A stretch of 64,000 bases of DNA from Euptelea pleiosperma (GCA_035048495.1 CM068541.1:15135929-15199928); one strand, 5' to 3'; positions 11,309 to 22,199 are shown, numbered from the stretch's first letter. Program-made: numbers and translations. The notes: generated from the sequence alone by a model not told the origin.

Positions 11309-12883
11309 ACTCATGTAAGATCTCCCTTGTTGTGCTGCATCAGTAACTAAGTCTAGGGCTTAGCTTGACCCAATGGTGGATTGGCCAATGATGGAATAAA
11401 GCAAACTCATATATGATTGAATCTCTATGACAACTAGTGGAGGTGGGTGGCCAACCACCAAATGATTGAAGAATTTTTAAGTACTTGTTTTTGGGCTTGC
11501 ATAAAATGCAATTACTTGAAGGCAAAATAGGCCTTTTAATTGGACCTCATTCTTAGAGAAGCCCAAGGAGCTATTGATGCAGGATGATGAGAACTAGCCT
11601 ATATGAGGTGCAAAGATCATAAATAAATTACCACAAGTAATAATTGAGCGCCCAACGGAAGTAAGGACTTCCACTAGCTAGGGTTCAACCAACACTTGTA
11701 GGTTCACTTTAATTTTCATTTCCAAGAGCGTATAAGTGATTTGAAGTTCAAGAAGGTTTCTGACAAGTTTCAAGGCTTTCTGACAAGTATCAGATTTTAG
11801 CCGGGTTTCGGGAGAAAAATGAGAACTATAGAAAATTAGGGTTTGAGAAGAGGTTAGGAGCATAAATAGTTGGTTAAGTCATTGCAAGAGTTGAGAAATT
11901 ACACAAAGCCCTAATGAATAACGTCTAAATCTACTTCTAATGGTAATAGCTATGTTGCAAACATGGCCAAGATACATCATGGACACAGTATTTACACTTA
12001 AAAAACTAAGTATCCAACACGGATCCATTTGAAGTATCAGGAGAACATAGGTTGAGATAAGAAAGGTTCCATAACAGAAGCAAGATGTTGTAGACTTTCA
12101 TGTTTTAACCAACTTAACAAAACAAGTTAGATTGATATCTCACACTGAAGCTTTCTCAGTTTAACCCTAGTACCGAACTCAGGTACACATAAGTGTCCCT
12201 ACCCTTGAAAAACACCTTACAAAAGAAAATGCAGCTCTTTAGAGCCAGCAATCAATAAGCATTCACAGACTCATTGCATCAATAATTTTTTTCCCTAATC
12301 ATAGGTCCATAGCTTATATTTCTAGCAAATGATCGCAACCAATCCTTAGAATTACCTACTTTGTTATACAAATCTTGGCAAAGGGTAGGCAAGACAGACA
12401 CTGCAGACAGCCTTTGATGATTTTTTTTAAATAGGAAAAAAAAGTGAAAGAACCTTCCCCTTTTTGCCATTGGCGGAGGGCAATTGGACTGAAGCTTGCT
12501 ACACAAGAGAGGGCAATTGTGTATCGCAACCCAGCTGCCAGGTGAAAATCCTGGCTTCTTGGGAATTTAAGTCTGTCGTGTCCGCCCAGAGTACCTCGCC
12601 CCTCCACAAATTTTATCAAAACATTAGCGATCGCGTTTAGGTTCCATGATCCAAGATTGAACATTTCAGTGAAAAGGCCAACTACGTGATACAATGACAA
12701 TAAGTCATTTCCATGGTTGCAAGTTCTTGAAACTAATCAATCAAACCCTACATTCCTTCGATGAAAATTATATATGGAATCGAATGTGCAGATATATCTT
12801 TCAATTTGACAATCACAAGATTCATAATTCAACAGAAAATGCGGCAACGAAGGAAATGAAGAAAGAATAGATTTTGGGTTTAC

Positions 12884-13044
12884 CTGGAACTGGGCTCGCC
12901 CTTGCAAAGCTCCTTGCTGCACGATAAGGCCCCCTTGTGGAGCCAAGAATAGGTATCGACGGCAACGCAACAGCCACGTAGGTCCTTTATGTGGATGGGG
13001 ACCATTATAGACTTCAACAGAGGAAGAAGACCTTGAATCCCCAT
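12884..13044 (-). CDS. EXO1: Exonuclease 1, exon 1 (start of gene)
   Basis: The coding exon starts at the ATG at 13044 and encodes 53 residues plus two bases of codon 54. The protein begins MGIQGLLPLLKSIM and continues through CCVAVDTYSWLHKGALSC to CKGEPSS. This is the invariant N-terminus of EXO1/XPG-family nucleases; the Asp of VAVDTYSW is residue 30, a catalytic metal ligand. MGIQGLL must be N-terminal because the N-terminal glycine is used in catalysis, so an in-frame upstream ATG at 13107 is rejected as the start. The donor is AG|GTAAAC. Exon 2 continues the frame at 389. A GA-rich 5' leader and a candidate E2F site lie upstream. The role is mismatch repair and resection, inferred from the family. 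Confidence 0.93.
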
Positions 13045-13126
13045 TTCAGAGAGAGAGAGGGAGGGACAGAGAGAGGGACAGAGAGGGAGAAAGAGAGTCA
13101 GAGACACTATATGTGAGACAAAACAA

Positions 13127-13138
13127 ATTGGCGGGAAT
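13127..13138 (-). promoter_or_regulatory. Candidate E2F site upstream of EXO1
   Basis: The plus strand reads ATTGGCGGGAAT, matching the core of the E2F-DP binding site (TTGGCGGGAA), about 85 bp upstream of the EXO1 start codon. E2F control is common for plant S-phase and DNA-repair genes. Functional use here is inferred from motif and position only. Confidence 0.5.
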
Positions 13139-13148
13139 ATTGGAGGAG

Positions 13149-13662
13149 TGGAAATTCTTTTCTGTGCCTTACCAGCAGAAATGGCGTACGTGCACGGTGA
13201 GATCCCACATTAGAGAGTAAAACTTGCCTGATCCCGTCCGTCAGGGAAGACCTGACCACCCACAATATGAGCCACGTGGTGCACTCTTAGAGAAGGATGA
13301 CCGAATGGATGTGTGGTCAATCCCTAAGTGGACCTACAAACTAAAAATCAGCCTGATTAGTGATTTCAAACCTTTGGATCTTCGTACCCAAATAATGGTA
13401 AATAATGCTCAAATTCCTAGGGTTAAAATCAACCCATGAAAATAACTTCAACTATAAGGCTTAGAAATCACTGATCAGGTTGATTTTGGGTTTATAGGTC
13501 CACCTAGGGATTGGCCAAACATCTATACAGTCAGTATCCTCTAAGAAATTGCCACGTAACTTATATTGTGGATGGTCAGGTAAGATTTACTCCACATTGG
13601 GATCCATAAAATTCTTTTCTGTACCTCAGTATCAGCAGATATGTCGCACGTGCACGGTGAGA
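13149..13662. repeat. Short direct repeat flanking the MITE upstream of EXO1
   Basis: About 57 bp at 13149-13205 (ATTCTTTTCTGTGCCTTACC ... GTGCACGGTGAGATCCCA) is repeated with changes at about 13610-13662 (ATTCTTTTCTGTACCTCAGT ...). The two copies lie on either side of the 378-bp MITE. This suggests a local duplication of the EXO1 upstream region around the MITE. Confidence 0.6.
13215..13592. mobile_element. Long-inverted-repeat MITE, Mutator-like, 378 bp
   Basis: The ends are GAGTAAAACTTGCCTGA and the reverse complement of TCAGGTAAGATTTACTC. The flanks CACATTAGA (13206-13214) and CACATTGGG (13593-13601) look like a decayed 9-bp target duplication, as Mutator-like elements make. The two arms are about 150 bp each and contain the family signatures GGATGTTTGGCC, ATCAGCCTGATTAGTG and GCCACGT. 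It sits 170 bp upstream of the EXO1 ATG. Confidence 0.72.
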
Positions 13663-13939
13663 TCCCATTTTTGGTTGGTCCCACATTGGAGATCCATAAT
13701 ACCCAAAAAGTAATCAGATCGGCTGATCGTTGATTGTATTTCGGCACATGCGATCTTCGATGTCGAACCCAATATGTCGTGGGCCTGATGGTTTTTGGCA
13801 TCCAATGGGGTCTTTATATTAGGGTCGTGATGTAACGAGAAAATATTTGCTATCCCAAGGACTTCAAAATTTGAAGTCTGCCCCTCCCAAAAATGCCACG
13901 TCGATGACCCTTAGGTTCCCATTGACCTTTTGGATGTTT

Positions 13940-14180
13940 GTTCTACCATTTGGTGGACCTACATACCAAAAGTCAGCATTATCTATGATTTCTAACACTT
14001 ATATTTTACCATCCAAATAAATGCTCAAATCCAACGGTCAGAAATCACAAAATTGAAATGTTAAATCCAAGGAATCGAAATCACCAATTACACTGAATTT
14101 CGATTTGTAGATCCATGAAGTGGAACAAACATCCATAAGGTCGGTCACCGTGCCCTAAAGAGTACCCCACGTGGCATTTT
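13940..14180. mobile_element. Diverged copy of the same MITE family
   Basis: The left arm has ACCATTTGGTGGACCTACA. The right arm has GTAGATCCATGAAGTGGAAC, then AACATCCATAAGGTCGGTCA and CCCACGTGGCA. The centre has the conserved CCAAATAAATGCTCAAATCC. The arms pair as an inverted repeat. The ends are unclear. Confidence 0.5.
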
Positions 14181-14306
14181 GGAAGGGGGACTTCAAAGTT
14201 CAACCCAATATTCTAAAACTCGAAAATTCGACTTGACTAGAAAGCTTGCCGAATAGAGTAAACTCTCAACTCGATTTGAAAAATCCATGAATGTGTATAT
14301 ATATAT

Positions 14307-14500
14307 AGCTCAGCGTTCGAGGACTGGTCTTTTTTTTTTTTTGACTCGTCCTTTCACTCGTGTCCTTGGTCATTGATTCTGAGAATCCAATGATGGTTTT
14401 GCTTTGGCAAAAAGTGATCCCAGCTCAGCGCTACCAATCACCATTGGATTCTCAGAATCCATGCTCGAGAACACGAGTCAGAAGAGTCAAGTCCCTTGAG
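14307..14500. repeat. Fold-back repeat
   Basis: GATTCTGAGAATCCAATGATGG (left, about 14375) pairs with CCATTGGATTCTCAGAATCC (right, about 14443). Outer pairs ACTCGTGTCC / AACACGAGT and GACTCGTC / GAAGAGTC extend the hairpin to about 55-bp arms. A T11 run and an (AT)n tract lie at the left. It is a likely MITE with no transposase. Confidence 0.5.
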
Positions 14501-14762
14501 CCCAAACACACACAGAAAAGTATGTTTGGCATTGTAATGTTTATCCTTTTTGCAAGAGTTTTTCAGCCATTTGAGGGATCAAAGTTCCCTTCCAACATTT
14601 AGTGCCAAAAAAAATGCACACCAACTTGTGCGTGCCATGTATATAAATGGTTATTTATCATAAAGAAACTGTTTATGAAAAAACTATTGTAGATAAGTTT
14701 AAATCTCCTTCATTAGGGATAAGATGGGGAGAAATTTTTATAATTTAAGACCCATCTATATA

Positions 14763-15805
14763 TCTATACTATAGCAGAGAAGCGAGCAGCGTCGTTCTCT
14801 CTCCTCCATATCAAGTTGATGTGACACTCTCCTCATGTATAGTGCCATGTTCATGACCTTCTATTTATGTTTCAATTAAAACGTTTATCCCATTACCACC
14901 GCTTTCATTATGGCCTTCTAATGACTTTCCATCTCTTTCCTTCAATTTTCACAGCATTCTATTTTTGCTTCAATTGAAACGTTTTTCCCATTAACATCAC
15001 TTCCATTATTGACATCTAATGTCTCTCCATATTTCGTTAATAAATAAATATCAATTTAGTTAGCCATTAATTCGGTCATATATATAAATATTAAGGTTTA
15101 GGCAAGGTTCTCACATTTCCTCTCACCGACTGAGCTTCTTCGAATGACGAAGACACAAAAGCAAGAGAAAAGCTAATATGGTTCGATAACTTTACCATCT
15201 CTTCTAAAATTTTTTTCTTCCTTCAATGAGTCGTCTCTGCTGAATACTTGATTTGGGCCTCTAAAAGAATTGTTATTCAATTATTTACATTCATGTTTAT
15301 GTTTAGACTCTAGAATGATTGTTTGTTTATTTGTATGGTTTCAATTTTTTAGGATTGTATAAATCTTTGAAGGTAAAAATGAAGATTATGAATTTTTTTT
15401 TTTATTTTCTTCCATTGCTAGCCCTTTTTTTTATTTTCTTATCATGTTTTACAGGCTAAGGGATGTTGTTGAAGATAACAAAGAGAGGATTGTGAATAAA
15501 ACTAATATAAAGATGGGGAGAACTGATGAAAGGGTCGTCACTATTATGGACATAGTGGATGTGCTGTTGTGCGATGCTTCAATGTAAAAATGAAGATTGT
15601 AAAAACTTATTTTTTATTTTCTTTTGGTGTTAGCAATTTTTTTTCATTTTCTTATCATGTTTAGAGAAGATGAAAGAAAAGGGAATAGTTAAGCAATTTT
15701 TCTGTATTATTTCCTACTACAATTAGATATAGATATAAAAATTAATTGTTGTTAGTTTGTATTTTCTATTTCCACCTGTGCTTTAGCACGAGCTTTCATT
15801 ACTAG
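14763..15805 (+). mobile_element. Non-autonomous Helitron, 1.04 kb
   Basis: It starts TCTATACTATAG directly after an A and ends CATTACTAG directly before a T. This fits the Helitron 5'-TC...CTRR-3' ends and A|T target site. A short hairpin (GTGCTTTAGCAC) lies about 16 bases before the 3' end, as expected. It contains no RepHel protein. The start and the hairpin-plus-ACTAGT end closely resemble known plant non-autonomous Helitrons. Confidence 0.8.
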
Positions 15806-16029
15806 TTTACAATGAAAAAAAGAGAGAAAAACCTTGTGACCTATAGGAAGAAGTTGTACTATAATTGGTTTTTAGTGAATTGGTCACTATGACCTATGAA
15901 CATAGTCGCTGAATTACGACAACGAATCATGTAAAATATTTTTGAAGTCTCTCTCTTTCTTCTTTTTCCATTATATTCTTGTAAGAAATATATTCACATT
16001 CTAGTTGGCGTAATTCCGTATAACATAAA

Positions 16030-17590
16030 ACATGTTTGTAACCGTTCCTACGAGTATTAGTTAGGCTTTGAAAATGTCGTGGTATGTATCTCTCATTGAT
16101 CATTGATTGTCTAAAGACTAAAAGACGAAGATCAAAGACTCAGAAGGTTGAAGACTAATTCATTTAATAAACCGTTATGTTGTCCATTTAAGATTGTGCC
16201 CACTCGCACAATAAGGTAAATGACTTAGTGGCCTTAGAAGTAGAATATTGCTTAAAAATCTTGGCTAAACTTTGTCGTTGGACAAGACTTAGGTTCAAGC
16301 CAAAAGAGGCTTTAAAAATCTGAACTAAGGGGAAATCCAACCGATTGGACACTAATGTGGAATTAATTAGAGATTATAGGACAAAACTTCCCAAAAGTCC
16401 AATCGATTGGATACTAATGTGGAATCGATTGGACTGATGGACAAAAAACCCACAGAGCAGTTTAATCGATTGGACACTCAAACCAAGGTTTAAAAAATGG
16501 CCATTATAACCAAAATAACGGTCGTTATAACGAAGATCACAGTCGTTATTTTTTGTTATAACATTATTTTCCGTTATAACAAAAATAACAATCGTTATTT
16601 TCTAAAAAAAATGTTATATTCCATTTTTTTCAATTTTTCCATTTTTGCCCCTAAGCGTTTTTTTTCATTATAATGGAAAAAATGGTAACTTCCCAATCCG
16701 TTATACCGTTATAACGGTCCTCTTTAAACCTTGACTCAAACCAATCGATTGGACTGACATTGAAAAATTCAAAATCAGATCCGGAATTCGTGGCTCACTA
16801 TCCCCATCACTTGTTCGATCTAGGGTTTAACTCTCCTATAAATAGAGCCTCCCTTGGGCTTTAGAAAATACACAACAACATAAAACAACTACACTCTATC
16901 ACAGCCATATAGAGTTGTCCCACCAAATAGCAGAACCTAGTAAGTCATTCATTTTCTTGTAAGGTTTTCTCATTTCTTAATCATAACTTCTTGCTCGATC
17001 TATACCTCTGCTTAGGTTACCAACTAGAAACCCAACTTAGTAAGTTAGAGAGTACCACATGTGACTCAATACTTTTGAGCAACGTTTAGGGGTCAGGGTG
17101 TACTAAATCCTTCACCTCCGGGGTTGGACCGGTGACTAAGAATAAGATTGGGGTGTATCCGGTCGACGGTAGGTTTGGGGCATACCCAACTGAAACAACG
17201 GCAAACGAATCATGATTGGAATGGTGCTTGTGGATTCAGCGCATTGAGCCAAAGAACATGGATGCATTGGCAGTTGGCCTTGGCTAATTAAGGTTGTATG
17301 TTGTATGGAAACGGTGATACGAATGTAACTTATGTCTACTCATAATTTTCAGTTAGTGATACTTTCCGCCTGGACGTATTCCTATGGTTTTCTTTGGCTA
17401 AAGTTTTCATTTAAAAATTACATGTGTTATGGTTTGTTGATTCTTTATATTTCCACACCTTGTGATAATCAATAGTGAATGCCTGTGATTCCAACCTACC
17501 CTGCCCAGTAATTTAAATTAAGTTGCTAGTTTAATTAGTTAATTTTTAATACATATTCAACCCCCTTTCTATGTATCTAGGATATTGGAA
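16030..17590 (+). repeat. LTR-like block, possibly a large Copia LTR
   Basis: It holds an array of AATCGATTGGAC motifs (16335-16750) and a strong TATA box (CCTATAAATAGAG, about 16836) followed by a leader (AAAATACACAACAACA). The tail reads TTCAACCCCCTTTCTA, like the end of SIRE-type Copia LTRs. The exact ends and any target duplication were not found. A hAT-like MITE is nested at 16484-16733. Confidence 0.35.
16484..16733. mobile_element. hAT-like MITE, 250 bp, 8-bp target duplication
   Basis: The ends CAAGGTTTAAA and TTTAAACCTTG are perfect inverted repeats. They are flanked on both sides by ACTCAAAC (16476-16483 and 16734-16741), a clean 8-bp target duplication typical of hAT. The interior is rich in CGTTATAACGG palindromes. 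Confidence 0.85.
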
Positions 17591-17639
17591 AAAATAGGCT
17601 TTTCAATTTTTACTAGGGGGACACTATATGCGATGCATG

Positions 17640-17860
17640 TGCACTTTACAAGTGGCACACTCTTAGAGACTATCGACCACATGGATGTTTGGCCCATCGC
17701 TAGGTAGACATACATGCAAAAAAGTAGCGAGAGTAGTGATTTCTAAGCATTCGATTAAAGTCATTTTCATAGGTTGATTTTTAACTGTAGAATTTTGAGC
17801 TTCACTATTTAGCACACAGCTCGAGGTACATTTTTGGCCAATGAAGAAACGACATCACCT
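17640..17860. mobile_element. Partial copy of the long-inverted-repeat MITE family
   Basis: It carries GGCACACTCTTAGAG, ACATGGATGTTTGGCCCAT and GTGATTTCTAAGCATTCGAT, matching the left arm of the family. The right arm is eroded. Confidence 0.5.
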
Positions 17861-17954
17861 TGCACGTCCATGGAGGACCATATGATCATTAGCCTTTTAA
17901 TAATGGGATAAGTACGAGTAACTTTTAATCAATTTTTTTTTATAAATATTGAAT

Positions 17955-18230
17955 TTTGACACCAAATAACTAGTGCCATGTGGCACAATCTTAGAGACCA
18001 CTGGCTGTATGGATGTTTGGCCCATACCTAGTTGGACTTACATATCAAATGTCATCCTAATTAATAATTTCTATCTACTGGATTAGAGTCTTTTTCTTGG
18101 TTTATTTGTAACAGTTGATCTTGAGCATTATGATCCAAACATCCACATGGTCAGTATCCTCTAATAGTATGCCATGTGGCTAACATTGTAGGTCCGTCAT
18201 CAACTTTGACGATGGACACCATCATCTATT
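17955..18230. mobile_element. Copy of the long-inverted-repeat MITE family
   Basis: The left arm reads GCCATGTGGCACAATCTTAG ... TATGGATGTTTGGCCCATAC. The right arm reads GATCCAAACATCCACATGGTCAG ... TATGCCATGTGGC. The arms are mutual reverse complements. Bases 18240-18920 to the right hold nothing I can assign. Confidence 0.55.
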
Positions 18231-18925
18231 TATTTTTTTAACGAACGGAGTTCAGGTCCACATGGGGATTCAATAAATGCTTAAAGAGTTGAGTTGAAAT
18301 GTAAAATTATTTATTGACTAAAGCACCCTATAAATTTAAAAAGTTTAAAAATTGAAAAAAATAATATTTGTCAATTTAAGAAATTTGAAGTTTATATTGG
18401 GAATAATAATTATTTTAATAAGATAAGAGAATTTAGTGAGGTGCGGGGGTGACATGTCTTTTGACAAGACTGTAAAACCCCTGCCAAGTAAATAAATTAA
18501 AGAATAGAAAAAAAGAAGTATGGACATTTTGAGTATTTGGGGGAATGCAAGAAGGGCCTTCGCTCATTAAATCCCAAACAATCGACAATTAAATTCTTAG
18601 ATTTTACCTAATCTAAGAGTGGTCCTTAGATTAGGTTTGACACCGTTAAATCTTAGATCCTCGAGATGCGTGTCGGTTCAAATTAGAATAACCACAGGCC
18701 ATGGATTTCCAATCTAATGTATTGCTTATTTCACGTGCTAAGATATTATGTTAAGAATTGGAGAGCTAAGTTTTTGGACAAGAAAATAGGTACTCAGGTT
18801 CATTTCCTGCCACAAAAACATGACACGTGATACATGAGAATGATATAAAGTTTGGATAAAGGAGGAAAGTGCTGTCGGTTTCAAGAAGACGTCTTACCAA
18901 GGGTGGAGAGTCTAGAGTCCAGACC

Positions 18926-19150
18926 ATTAAATTTGGGAAGGATCCGGATTAGGGGACACAATATTTGACACAATTTCACACCAATTTTGGGGTACCCACA
19001 TGGAAAATGATCTCCTCACCAATCACCATAGAGACCATCCTCACCAAAAATCATCACATTTCAAAACTTCTAATTCATATATTGGCCCCTACCATTGGTG
19101 TGAAATTTTGTGTCAAAATTTGTATCCCTTGATCCTGACCCTAAATTTTA
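18926..19150. mobile_element. Inverted-repeat MITE, about 220 bp
   Basis: The left arm contains GGATTAGGGGACACAATA and GACACAATTTCACACCAAT. The right arm, reverse-complemented, reads GGATCAAGGGATACAAAT and GACACAAAATTTCACACCAAT. The similarity extends outward into AAATTTGGG / AAATTTAGGG. The target duplication is unclear. Confidence 0.6.
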
Positions 19151-19693
19151 TTGTGATTTATGTGTGTGAATCACGAGGACTATTTCAGTGTTCAGACCTA
19201 GGGAGGACGTTCTCATGTGGTTTGACAGCAGCACTACTTAGAAAAGTAGCGAAAATAGAACTTTCAAAGTTTGAATAGTATTTCGTAATCCGGAGGTGGA
19301 CCCTTCTTATCATCTTATCTTTAAGATAAAGACTAGTTTAATGTCAGCCTCATCAGAATGTCCTCCTCCCTAAGTTTACACCGTTGGATGCTCGTTGAGA
19401 TTCACAAAATACAAATTTCGAATACAGTTCAGGAAAATTTGAATCCTACAATTTCTTGACGAAAAAGGAAACCACGCAAATCAACGGCCGTCCATCATGT
19501 AGGCCCCCCTCGTAATGACAACCATTGGTTCACTCGACGCCATTTGGTCAAGCAACGCATGAGGCAAAATTTCCAGTCCCGTTCCAGCATGTATTTTTTT
19601 GTAATAATGAGAAATTAATAAGAGAAGTACAAAACCTTGAAGGCAAAGGATATGCTGAGCTGGAAACCCACCAAACATGATCAGGATGAGGTA

Positions 19694-20222
19694 GAGTAAA
19701 ACTTGGGCCACTGACGGTTAGGGGTGTCAATTTTACCCGTTTAACCGAAATCAAAAATAATGGTTCCGGTTCCGGATAGTCTAATATGGAACCGAAAGCG
19801 ATAAGAACCGGAACCAAACCAATATGAACGGGTACTAATGTATAAATATAGTGTAAAAATTCTCATATTCTCAAGATTTGGCCCATTGATCCATCACTTT
19901 GAGAACCGGAACCGTTAAGGAACCGAACCGATAAGATTATTCCAGTTCTGGTCACCTTAGGAACCAAACCGGAACAGAACCGGAACTGACCTGTTGACAC
20001 CCTTTCTGACGGTATGGATGTTTGGCCCACCCCTACATGCATACCAAACATCAACATGATTAGTGATTTCAAACCTTTGGATATTTAGTACCTCAAATAA
20101 TACTTGAATCCTTAAAAACCAACCCATTAAAATGACTCCAATCCAATGCTTAGAAATCACTAATCATGCTATTTTTTTTATCATTAAGAGTGTGCCACGT
20201 GGCTGATGACGTAGAGTTTCTT
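19694..20222. mobile_element. MITE-family copy interrupted by a hAT-like MITE
   Basis: It starts GAGTAAAACTTGGGCC and is interrupted at 19719-20005. It resumes with GGTATGGATGTTTGGCCCAC and ends with AGAGTGTGCCACGTGGC. Removing the insert restores a continuous family member, which proves the insertion order. Confidence 0.65.
19719..20005. mobile_element. hAT-like MITE, nested, with 8-bp target duplication
   Basis: The left end is TAGGGGTGTCAATTTTACC and the right end is TTGACACCCTTT. It is flanked by CTGACGGT at 19711-19718 and 20006-20013. The interior is rich in GGTTCCGGTT / GAACCGGAACC. The AGGGGTGTCAA terminus is a widespread plant hAT-like repeat end. Confidence 0.78.
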
Positions 20223-20434
20223 ATTATGGTATGATGGTCGGCTAAGCCGACAAAAATAATAATATTATTTTTAATTTATTAAATTACACAATGATCGAGA
20301 ATCGAAAATGACATGGATTGAGATAGTAAGAAAAGTATTAAAAACACATGTCTTAATAAGACGTGATTGACTTAACTATACAGATCCATTGAATCGTTGT
20401 ATTATAATGCTATTCAAACAAGAGAAGCAAATAA

Positions 20435-20795
20435 TAGGTGCCACGTGGCATATTTGTAGAGGACATTGACCGTATGGATGTTTGGCCAATCTCTAGGTGG
20501 AACTACAAACCAAAATCAACTTGATTAGTGATTTCTAAGCATTGGATGAGTCACTTTCATGGGATGATTTTAATCGTTGGAATTTGAGCATTATTGACCA
20601 TTATTTGGGTACAAGGTTCCCAATGTTTGAAACTACTAATTAGCCTGATTTTTGGTTTGTAGGTCTACCAAGGCATTGGTCTAACATCCATACTCGATCA
20701 GCGTGCTCTAAAAATATGCCACGTGGCTTATATTGTGGGCTGTCCACTGACTGGGCTGCACAAAGTTTTACTCAACAACTATGATTTGTGATGGT
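20435..20795. mobile_element. Copy of the long-inverted-repeat MITE family
   Basis: The left arm is GTGCCACGTGGCATATTTG ... CGTATGGATGTTTGGCCAAT. The centre is TTGAGCATTATTGACCATTATTTGGGTAC. The right arm has TTTTTGGTTTGTAGGTC and TGCCACGTGGCTTATATTG and ends AAGTTTTACTC, the family terminus. Confidence 0.65.
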
Positions 20796-20921
20796 GACCT
20801 CTGGCCAACGGTTTGTAAGTTGTGCAAGGCCATCGACCGTTAGATTCAAGAGATCCAGAGTCCAAGAGGCAACGATTTTATCAACAGGCAAAATGAGTAA
20901 TTTACCCTTTGTAGTTGTTGC

Positions 20922-21103
20922 CAAGGTTTAAAGGGGCCATTATAACGGTATAACAGACTGGGGGTGTTAACGTTTTCGTTATACCGTTATGCACAGGGAG
21001 GTTGTTGTTACATATTGTAACGGTATAACGATATGTAACACAGGGAGGTCCATTTTCGTTATTACGGCCGTTATTTTCCTTCGCACGGTTGTTAAAACCT
21101 ACG
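20922..21103. mobile_element. Decayed CAAGGTTTAAA-type MITE
   Basis: The left end CAAGGTTTAAAGGGGCC matches the hAT-like MITE at 16484. The interior has CGTTATACCGTTAT palindromes. The right end (GTTAAAACCTACG) is degraded. No target duplication was found. Confidence 0.5.
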
Positions 21104-21412
21104 TGTGGTGATTTTGGGATTCATTGAAAATTCATGTATCCTGTAGACTTGTTAATTCAGGCCGTTCCTTTTGTGGGCCACCTCTCATGAGGGAAAATTT
21201 AGTCTCACGCATTGCTCGGCCCAAAAGGACGTCATGCAAATCAGGGCCAGTTGAAGTGGGGTCCATATAATTTAACAGGAGAATATTCCAAAAAAGTGCT
21301 TGGCCCTTATTCGCTTGATGCCCTTTGGTCAAGCGATAAGCCACGGCCCACGAGGCAAAATTTTTCCTGTACTCTAAGTAGGCACAACAAACTTCAATCC
21401 CTGGGAAGACAA

Positions 21413-21758
21413 TAGGGGTGTCAACGGGTCGGGTTGGGTCGTTCCTAAGGTGACCAAAATTGGAACTAGCAGTTTTGGTTCTTATTGTTCCAACCCTCAA
21501 AATGATGAATCCAGAATCGGAACTGATTATTTGGTTTCTGTCTATTCCAATTCTTGGTATATTGGTCTGGTTTCAGGTGTATCATTACAATCTTGATAAT
21601 ATGTGAATTTTAACACTATATTTATATATCAGTTCCAGTTCCATCGGTTCGGTTCCGGTTCTTATTGGTTTCGCTTCCATATTAAATTACCCAGAACCCC
21701 GGAACCATTATTTTTGGTTCGGTTCAATTTCGGTTAAACGGGTAAAATTGACACCCCT
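21413..21758. mobile_element. hAT-like MITE, inverted relative of 19719-20005
   Basis: The ends TAGGGGTGTCAACGGG and GTAAAATTGACACCCCT are inverted repeats. The right half is the reverse complement of the left half of the 19719 element (GGTTAAACGGGTAAAATTG). No clear target duplication was found. Confidence 0.6.
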
Positions 21759-22199
21759 CGTGCATGGCAAGCTGGCAGCTGAAATGGTGGGACCAAAGTT
21801 TCATCTACTGGAGCACCTCACCCACAAAAAGTTTCACTTTTTCTTTTTTCCTTTTTCTTTTTAACTATTTGAAAACTTTTAGAAGGGGGAGGAAAAAGTG
21901 TTACACATGATTGGGTACAAGTGGGACGTAGAAAAGGGTATTATCTTCGCGGTCAATCCAGATGATCATTTATCATGTTGACGGTCCAGATTTAAAGCAT
22001 TATCATTCCATGTAATAAGAAAATCCGTAATAAGAGGATATAAAGTCTGCATTGACAGCCCAGGTAGTTACCGTTCAATATTTTTTAAGCCAAGGAAACA
22101 CCGAGTATTTGAAAATGGAAATGACGGAAGGTGGGGGCTTTTTTTTTTCGTTTTTTTTTTTTCGGGGTGTTGGTAATCGAAAAATGACGGAAGGTTTAG

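Larger units (their letters stand above)
390..12883 (-). other. EXO1 intron 1, 12.5 kb, filled with transposons
   Basis: This interval joins exon 1 (donor CCAG|GTAAAC at 12884/12883) to exon 2 (acceptor GTAG|GCAT at 390/389). About 6.4 kb is a LINE in the opposite orientation to EXO1, about 2.4 kb is a Copia remnant in the same orientation, and other parts are LTR-like or MITE sequence. Bases 390-1380 and 11310-12880 hold no gene or repeat I can name. Intron identity is inferred from matching phases and continuous homology across the two exons. Confidence 0.82.

Noticed and set aside
12884..13107. Upstream in-frame ATG at 13107 as the EXO1 start
   Set aside because: It would add a low-complexity CT-repeat-encoded leader before MGIQGLL; family members start at MGIQGLL, and the N-terminal glycine is needed for catalysis.
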